A stretch of DNA of 64,000 nt from assembly GCF_024171925.1 (NCBI RefSeq), contig NZ_JAMTCO010000018.1:62001-126000 (forward strand), written 5' to 3'. Each line of letters begins with the position of its first letter. Within the stretch, counting starts at the first letter, position 1. The notes under the pieces were generated by a model. It had not been told where the DNA came from. It was given only the letters and a program-made list of their open reading frames with translations, and did no database searches. The DNA comes from Actinokineospora diospyrosa. GTDB lineage: Bacteria > Actinomycetota > Actinomycetes > Mycobacteriales > Pseudonocardiaceae. Positions 59,163 through 64,000 of this stretch are shown here, one piece after another. The position numbers and the translations under genes are program-made.

Positions 59163-60419
59163 CTAGACCGTGCGGGGCCTGCCCGCGGCCCAGCCCACCA
59201 CGGTCTGCGCCGCGGTGACGGCCAGCACCAGCACCAGCGACGCCGACCAGTCGCCGGTGATGCCGCGCAGCAGCCCGAACAGGAACGGCCCGCACGCGGC
59301 GATCAGGTAGCCGAGGGACTGGGCCATGGCCGAGAGCGCGGCGGTGTCGGCCGGGTCCTCGGTGCGCAGCGCGAGCACGGTGATGGCCAGCGAGAACACG
59401 CCCATGCCCACACCCGCGAGCAGGCTCCAGGCCAGCGGCGCCGCCGCGGGAGCGACCAGCAGGCCGACCAGACCGAGGCCGCCGACGGCGGTGAGGCTGG
59501 AGATGAGCGCCGACTGCGACCGCATGCGGACCGCGAGCGGCGGGAACAGCAGTCCGGTCGGGACCCCGAACAGGGTGCAGATCCCCAGGTAGAGGCCCGC
59601 GGTGGCGCGGTCGACGCCCGCCTCGACGAGCATCTCCGGCAGCCAGCCCATGATCACGTAGGCGACCAGCGCCTGGAGGCCGAAGAAGATCGTCACCGTC
59701 CACGCCAGCCGGTTGCGCAGCAGCGACCGGCGCGGCTTCGGTGCTTCGGCGGCGACGTGGTCCGCGTGCCGGGCCGCCGCGCTCCACAGCACGACGGCGG
59801 CGACCGCGAGGAGCGCCCACGCTCCCAGGGCCAACCGCCAATCGCCGAGTGCGCTGTTGAGCGGCGGGGTCAACGCGGCGCCGATAGCGCCACCTCCGGA
59901 CAGGGCGCCCATGTAGATGCCCGTCACCATGCCCAGCCGGTGGGGATAAGACTGCTTGATCACAACGGGGAGCAGCACGTTGCCCAGGGCGATGCCCGCG
60001 CAAGCGAGCAGGGTGCCGCCGAGGACCACGGCAGGTCCATCGAGCACGCGAATCACGAGTCCGGTGGTGAGCAGTGCCAACGCCCAGCCGACGGCCCTGG
60101 CGATGCCGAAGCGCCTGTTCAGCCTGGGTGCCAGGACGCCAGCGGCGCCGAAGCAGACGACCGGGAGCGCGGTGAGCGCGCTGGCCCAGGCGTGGCTCGC
60201 GCCGACGGACCCGCGCACCTGCTCCAGCAGAGATGCGAGACTGGTGACAGCGGGTCGTAGGTTCACCGCCGCGAGAGCGACCCCGATGATCAGCAACGGT
60301 GTGCCGACCAGAGCCGTGCGGGCACTGTTTGAGGTCGGGTGCGCCGACTGTGCCCCACGCGGCGGGGTCGGCGTGGCAATCTTGACGTCCTCGGCGCTGC
60401 GCCTGCGGTGGAGCGTCAC
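59163..60419 (-). CDS. MFS transporter, CynX/NimT type
   Basis: 418 residues, twelve helices (LLIIGVALAAVNLRPAVTSL, PVVCFGAAGVLAPRLNRRFG, VTIFFGLQALVAYVIMGWLP). The VNLRPAVTSL segment is a CynX/NimT hallmark. It may export a nitroimidazole- or cyanate-like compound. It is divergent from the FadR-type regulator across 47 bases containing a palindrome. GTG 60419. Confidence 0.87.
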   Translation of the reverse strand: MTLHRRRSAEDVKIATPTPPRGAQSAHPTSNSARTALVGTPLLIIGVALAAVNLRPAVTSLASLLEQVRGSVGASHAWASALTALPVVCFGAAGVLAPRLNRRFGIARAVGWALALLTTGLVIRVLDGPAVVLGGTLLACAGIALGNVLLPVVIKQSYPHRLGMVTGIYMGALSGGGAIGAALTPPLNSALGDWRLALGAWALLAVAAVVLWSAAARHADHVAAEAPKPRRSLLRNRLAWTVTIFFGLQALVAYVIMGWLPEMLVEAGVDRATAGLYLGICTLFGVPTGLLFPPLAVRMRSQSALISSLTAVGGLGLVGLLVAPAAAPLAWSLLAGVGMGVFSLAITVLALRTEDPADTAALSAMAQSLGYLIAACGPFLFGLLRGITGDWSASLVLVLAVTAAQTVVGWAAGRPRTV

Positions 60420-60432
60420 GGGTCGAGTATCA

Positions 60433-60449
60433 CAAACATAGGATGTTTG
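60433..60449. promoter_or_regulatory. Operator-like palindrome between the MFS and FadR-type genes
   Basis: CAAACAT-AGG-ATGTTTG, a perfect 7-base inverted repeat around 3 bases, centred in the short divergent intergenic region. FadR-family regulators bind palindromes of this kind. It is the only A+T-rich stretch between the two genes. Confidence 0.72.
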
Positions 60450-60466
60450 GCTGAAAGGATGGCGCT

Positions 60467-61141
60467 GTGCCGTTGGCCACTACCCGGCGTTCCGGCCTCG
60501 TCGACCAGGTGATCGAGCAGATGCGCGCGGCGATCACCAGCGCGGAGTGGAAGGTCGGCGAGCGCATCCCCACCGAGCCCGAGCTGGTCACCGCGCTGGG
60601 CGTGGGCCGCAACACCGTCCGCGAGGCGGTCCGCGCGCTCTCGCACGCGGGCCTGCTGGAGGTCCGCCAGGGCGACGGCACCTTCGTGCGCGCCACCAGC
60701 GAGTTCTCCGGCGCGGTGCGCAGGCTGGCGGGCACCGAGCTGCGCGACGTGCTGCAGGTCCGGCGCACGCTGGAGGTCGAGGGCGCCCGGCTCGCCGCGG
60801 CGCACCGCAGCGACGAGGAGCTCACCGAGCTGACCGAGCTGCTCGACGCCCGCGACCACTCGATGTCCGCCCGCGACTACGAGGTCGGCATCGACCAGGA
60901 CGCGGCGTTCCACCTCGCGGTGGTGCGCTGCTCGCACAACCCGCTGCTGGCCGAGCTCTACCAGGGCCTCACCGAGGTCGTGCGCGCCTCGGTCGCCTCG
61001 ACCGTGAGCACCAAGCCCAACCTGGCCACCGTCGACCACCAGCGGCTGCTGTCGGCGATCCGCGACCGCGACAGCGACCGCGCCGCCGCCGAGGCTGGCG
61101 GGTTCCTCGACGAGCTCATCGCCGACCTGGACACCGACTAG
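60467..61141 (+). CDS. GntR/FadR-type (FCD domain) transcriptional regulator
   Basis: 224 residues. wHTH: GERIPTEPELVTALGVGRNT, VREAVRALSHAGLLEVRQGD. FCD domain: residues ~95-220, with ligand/metal His and Asp in GIDQDAAFHLAVVRCSHNPL and ATVDHQRLLSAI. It should sense a small acid and control the divergent MFS gene and itself. GTG 60467 follows AAAGGA. Confidence 0.9.
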   Translation: MPLATTRRSGLVDQVIEQMRAAITSAEWKVGERIPTEPELVTALGVGRNTVREAVRALSHAGLLEVRQGDGTFVRATSEFSGAVRRLAGTELRDVLQVRRTLEVEGARLAAAHRSDEELTELTELLDARDHSMSARDYEVGIDQDAAFHLAVVRCSHNPLLAELYQGLTEVVRASVASTVSTKPNLATVDHQRLLSAIRDRDSDRAAAEAGGFLDELIADLDTD

Positions 61142-61148
61142 TCCCACC

Positions 61149-62669
61149 TCAGGCCCCCGGCGGCAGGGTGCGCAGGCCGGTGGGGGCACCGGTGTCGATC
61201 AACCGGCGCACGGCACCGGTGTCGAGGTGCTCGGCCACCAGGTCGCCGAGGAGGTCGAGTTGCGCCTGCCGCGCCGCGGCGAAGTCGACGGTCGCGGCGG
61301 GCCGGAAGCCGTCGCGGCCCGCGCGGTCGGCCGCCCAGCGCAGGAAGGCCCGGCGCGCGGCGTCGTTCTCCAGCAGGCCGTGCCAGTGGGTCCCCAGGAC
61401 CGAGCCCACCACGGCACCCTCCACGTCGCCGTCCGGGAGATCGACCAGTCCCGGGACGTCACCCCGCCGCGAGACGCGACCGTGGTGGATCTCATAGCCA
61501 ACGGCGGGCTCACCGAAGACGACGCCGGTTGGCCGGGCGAGGGTCTTCTCCCGGGCGAACTCGACATCCACATCCACCAGTCTTAGTCCCTCGACGATCC
61601 CGGCGCCTGATTCGACCCGGTCGTCTATCTGCCGGGACAGCATCTGGAAGCCGCCACACACGCCGAGCACCGGTAGGCCCTTCTCCGCGTGGGCGACCAC
61701 AGCGTCGGCCAAACCGGTGCGGCGCAACCACGCCAGGTCGTCCACGGTCGACTTCGAGCCGGGTAGGACAACTACGTCCGCGTCGGCCAACCGGGACGGC
61801 TCGGTGACGAACCGGACCGACACCCCCGGCTCACACGCCAAGGCCTCCACGTCGGTCGCGTTGGAGATCCGGGGAAGCCGGACGACCGCGACCCTCAGCC
61901 ACTGGGAGCCCAGCGGAGGCGCGGGCCGTCCCACCACTCCGTCGGCGGCGTAAGAGAGCGAATCCTCCGCATCTAGCCAGAGTTCCTCGCGCCATGGCAG
62001 TACGCCGAGCACGTCGCGGCCGGTCAAGTCGCGCAGTTGACGCAGGCCCGGCTCCAGCAAGGCAGGGTCGCCGCGGAACTTGTTGATGACGAACCCAGCG
62101 ATAAGCGCCTGATCCGCGGCATCTAGCAAGGCGAGCGTGCCGTAGAGGTGCGCGAAGACGCCGCCGCGGTCGATGTCTCCGACAACGAGCACCGGCAGGT
62201 CTGCCGCACGCGCCAGGCCCATGTTGGCGATGTCGTTGGCGCGAAGGTTGATCTCGGTGGGCGAGCCTGCCCCCTCACACACGACCACCTCGAAGTCCTC
62301 ACGCAAGCTCGCGAGCGTCGTCAGGACTGTCTGCATCAGCTCGGCTTTGCGGTCCCGGTAGGACAAGGCGGAAGCGAAGCCGGTGGGCTTGCCGAGAACG
62401 ACAACCTGGGACGTGCGATCGGAGCCCGGCTTGAGCAGCACCGGGTTGAACCTGACGCTGGGTTCGAGGCCGCACGCCGCCGCTTGGACGGCCTGGGCGC
62501 GGCCGATCTCACCGCCGTCGAAGGTGACCATCGAGTTGTTGGACATGTTCTGCGCCTTGAACGGCGCGACCCGCACGCCCTGCCGCAGCAACCACCGGCA
62601 CAGACCCGCGACCAGGACGCTCTTCCCGGCGTCGGAGGTCGTCCCGGCGACCAACAGCGCACCCGGCAC
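61149..62669 (-). CDS. cobQ: Cobyric acid synthase
   Basis: 506 residues. [20 protein letters not shown] is the P-loop ATPase start; [20 protein letters not shown] and [20 protein letters not shown] follow; the C-terminal class I amidotransferase has the Cys in [20 protein letters not shown] and [16 protein letters not shown]. It amidates adenosylcobyrinate side chains. GTG 62669 follows GGGGAGGGG. Convergent with the FadR-type gene. Confidence 0.93.
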   Translation of the reverse strand: MPGALLVAGTTSDAGKSVLVAGLCRWLLRQGVRVAPFKAQNMSNNSMVTFDGGEIGRAQAVQAAACGLEPSVRFNPVLLKPGSDRTSQVVVLGKPTGFASALSYRDRKAELMQTVLTTLASLREDFEVVVCEGAGSPTEINLRANDIANMGLARAADLPVLVVGDIDRGGVFAHLYGTLALLDAADQALIAGFVINKFRGDPALLEPGLRQLRDLTGRDVLGVLPWREELWLDAEDSLSYAADGVVGRPAPPLGSQWLRVAVVRLPRISNATDVEALACEPGVSVRFVTEPSRLADADVVVLPGSKSTVDDLAWLRRTGLADAVVAHAEKGLPVLGVCGGFQMLSRQIDDRVESGAGIVEGLRLVDVDVEFAREKTLARPTGVVFGEPAVGYEIHHGRVSRRGDVPGLVDLPDGDVEGAVVGSVLGTHWHGLLENDAARRAFLRWAADRAGRDGFRPAATVDFAAARQAQLDLLGDLVAEHLDTGAVRRLIDTGAPTGLRTLPPGA

Positions 62670-62717
62670 CGCGTCCCCCTCCCCGTCGCTCCCGCCAGCC
62701 TGCAATCATCTTCGGTT

Positions 62718-63428
62718 ATGCCCGTCTCAGCGGTCACCGCAGTGTTGGTGCACAGCCCGTACCTGGGTCCGGCAAGTCTCCGACCGCTGGCCGACGCGCT
62801 CGCCGCGCTCGGCCACCCCACCGTAGTGCTCGACCTGCTGCCCAGTGTCGCGGCCGCCCCCGTGCACCAGCGGCTGATCGGCGCGTTCGCCGACGCGCTG
62901 TCCGACGCCGCGCTCACCGGCCCGATCGCGCTGGTCGGGCACGGGGCGGCCGGGCCGCAACTGCCCGCGTTCGCCGAGGAGCTCGAGGACGACGTCCGCT
63001 GCCTGCTCTACCTCGACGCCGACCTGCCCACCCCTGGCCGGAGCTGGCGCGAGATCCACCCGAAGGCCTACGCCGAGCTGCGCGGGCGCGGCAGGGACAA
63101 CCTGCTGCCGCGCTGGCCGAAGTGGTCCGACACCGACCCGCTCGACGCCATCGCCGACGCGGACCTGCGCGCCGAGATCGCCGAGGAGGCGCCCGAGGTG
63201 CCGCTGGTGTTCCTCAAGGAGGACCGGCCCAGCGTGCTGTGGACCGGGGCGGCCGGGTACGTCCAGCTCTCCGCCGAGCACGCCGCCGACGCCGAGGCCG
63301 CGCGCGGGCTCGGTTGGCCGGTGCGCGGCGCGGACCTGCACCACCTGGCGGTCGCGACCGACGCGGAGCCGGTCGCGACCCTGGTGCTGGAGGTCCTGCT
63401 CGGGTCGCTGGCGGCTACGGGAGGGTGA
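62718..63428 (+). CDS. Alpha/beta-hydrolase-like protein
   Basis: 236 residues. [40 protein letters not shown], with a nucleophile elbow GHGAA: Gly replaces or shifts the Ser, so the Ser at the elbow is absent. [20 protein letters not shown] and [20 protein letters not shown] give the remaining fold and a late His. It may be a non-catalytic relative. ATG 62718. It is divergent from cobQ by 48 bases. Confidence 0.65.
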   Translation: MPVSAVTAVLVHSPYLGPASLRPLADALAALGHPTVVLDLLPSVAAAPVHQRLIGAFADALSDAALTGPIALVGHGAAGPQLPAFAEELEDDVRCLLYLDADLPTPGRSWREIHPKAYAELRGRGRDNLLPRWPKWSDTDPLDAIADADLRAEIAEEAPEVPLVFLKEDRPSVLWTGAAGYVQLSAEHAADAEAARGLGWPVRGADLHHLAVATDAEPVATLVLEVLLGSLAATGG

Positions 63429-64000
63429 GGATCTCCGAGCCGGTGTCGGTGACCACCAGGGTGTGCTCGAACTGCGCGGTCCAGGACTTGTCCCGGGTCG
63501 TGGCGGTCCAGTCGTCGGGCCACATGTCGTAGTCGATGCCGCCCAGGGTGATCATCGGCTCGATGGTGAAGGTCATCCCCGGTTCCATCACGGTCCGGTC
63601 GGTGAGGTCCTCGTAGTGCAGCACCACCAGTCCACTGTGGAACGAGCGGGCGATGCCGTGCCCGGTGAAGGCGCGCACCACCCCGTACTCGAAGCGCTTG
63701 GCGTACTTCTCGATGACCCGGCCGATGACGTTGAACTCGCGGCCGGGGCGCACCGCGGCGATGGCGCGCATGGTCGCCTCGTGCGTGCGCTCGACCAGCA
63801 GCCGCGCCTCCTCGCGCACCTCGCCCGCGAGGAAGGTGGCGTTCGTGTCGCCGTGCACGCCGCCGATGTAAGCGGTCACGTCGATGTTGACGATGTCGCC
63901 GTCCTCGATCACCGTCGAGTCCGGGATGCCGTGGCAGATCACCTCGTTGAGCGACACGCAGCAGGACTTCGGGAAGCCGCGGTAGCCCAGCGTCGAGGGG
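63415..64000 (-). CDS. map: Methionine aminopeptidase, type I (start outside the window)
   Basis: At least 195 residues are visible, running off the right edge ([20 protein letters not shown]). Metal ligands: Asp in [20 protein letters not shown] (two Asp), His in [11 protein letters not shown], Glu in [13 protein letters not shown] and Glu in [13 protein letters not shown]. It removes the N-terminal Met. It overlaps the hydrolase gene end by 14 bases on the other strand. Confidence 0.93.
   Translation of the reverse strand, partial: PSTLGYRGFPKSCCVSLNEVICHGIPDSTVIEDGDIVNIDVTAYIGGVHGDTNATFLAGEVREEARLLVERTHEATMRAIAAVRPGREFNVIGRVIEKYAKRFEYGVVRAFTGHGIARSFHSGLVVLHYEDLTDRTVMEPGMTFTIEPMITLGGIDYDMWPDDWTATTRDKSWTAQFEHTLVVTDTGSEILTLP

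Overview
The window reads as a chromosomal segment of a high-GC, mycothiol-producing actinomycete. The pointers are the GC-rich third codon positions, the many GTG starts, a mycothione reductase, the hydroxyphenylglycine genes and an InhA-type FabI. I would guess Pseudonocardiales (Actinokineospora / Saccharothrix / Amycolatopsis type), but the sequence alone does not fix the genus.

Layout. (1) 1-3960: a TetR regulator cut by the left edge, an SMR efflux gene with a striking 21-bp-arm palindrome in front of it, a DUF5701 protein, a membrane-anchored phosphate-binding-like protein and a class II glutamine amidotransferase. (2) 3964-11183: a polymorphic-toxin region. It holds a decayed RHS/Hint gene with several frameshifts, a displaced Hint-HNH toxin cassette with its SUKH immunity gene, two further toxin tails reduced to stubs, each followed by an intact immunity-like gene, a duplicated immunity-like gene whose second copy carries an amber codon, and an FG-GAP fragment. 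(3) 11206-31851: a biosynthetic gene cluster, nearly all leftward. It carries the three enzymes that turn 4-hydroxyphenylpyruvate into L-4-hydroxyphenylglycine (hydroxymandelate synthase, hydroxymandelate oxidase, HpgT transaminase). There is no NRPS; instead there are two ketosynthases, a short KS-like protein, two discrete ACPs, two adenylate-forming ligases, an InhA/FabI-type reductase, a hot-dog thioesterase, a PhyH dioxygenase, a 655-residue FAD/NAD(P) protein, a GMC oxidoreductase, a P450 and a TetR regulator. This is the best candidate for an undescribed system. (4) 32090-35027: a rightward sulfone/sulfonate-type operon (SfnG, SfnC/DszC-like, FMN reductase). (5) 35151-51655: housekeeping and metabolism (alcohol dehydrogenase, PLP aminotransferase, SGNH hydrolase, APH-like kinase, DUF389 protein, aspS, XRE regulator, cobalamin/siroheme genes, bioF). 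(6) 51656-52524 and 55518-55978: two noncoding stretches carrying a repeated ~145-bp palindromic element with compensatory stem changes. The first also carries three 129-bp direct repeats, each with a pair of DnaA-box-like 9-mers. (7) 52525-64000: GNAT, trypsin-like protease, M15 peptidase lipoprotein, YnfA, M48 protease, PEBP protein, mycothione reductase, MFS exporter with a divergent FadR-type regulator and an operator-like palindrome, cobQ, an alpha/beta hydrolase and a methionine aminopeptidase cut by the right edge.

How the cluster could work (inference): HmaS, Hmo and HpgT supply hydroxyphenylglycine. One or both ligases load acyl or aminoacyl groups onto the small ACPs. The KS pair extends or condenses, FabI reduces, the thioesterase releases, and PhyH, P450, GMC and the FAD protein tailor. 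Overlapping GTGA/ATGA junctions tie ligase, KS and ACP genes into one operon. A CCGnnCGnnCGnnCG-type site occurs both upstream of the oxidase gene and between the P450 and tetR genes, so one TetR regulator may control both promoters. No tRNA, rRNA, CRISPR array or insertion-sequence transposase was seen.
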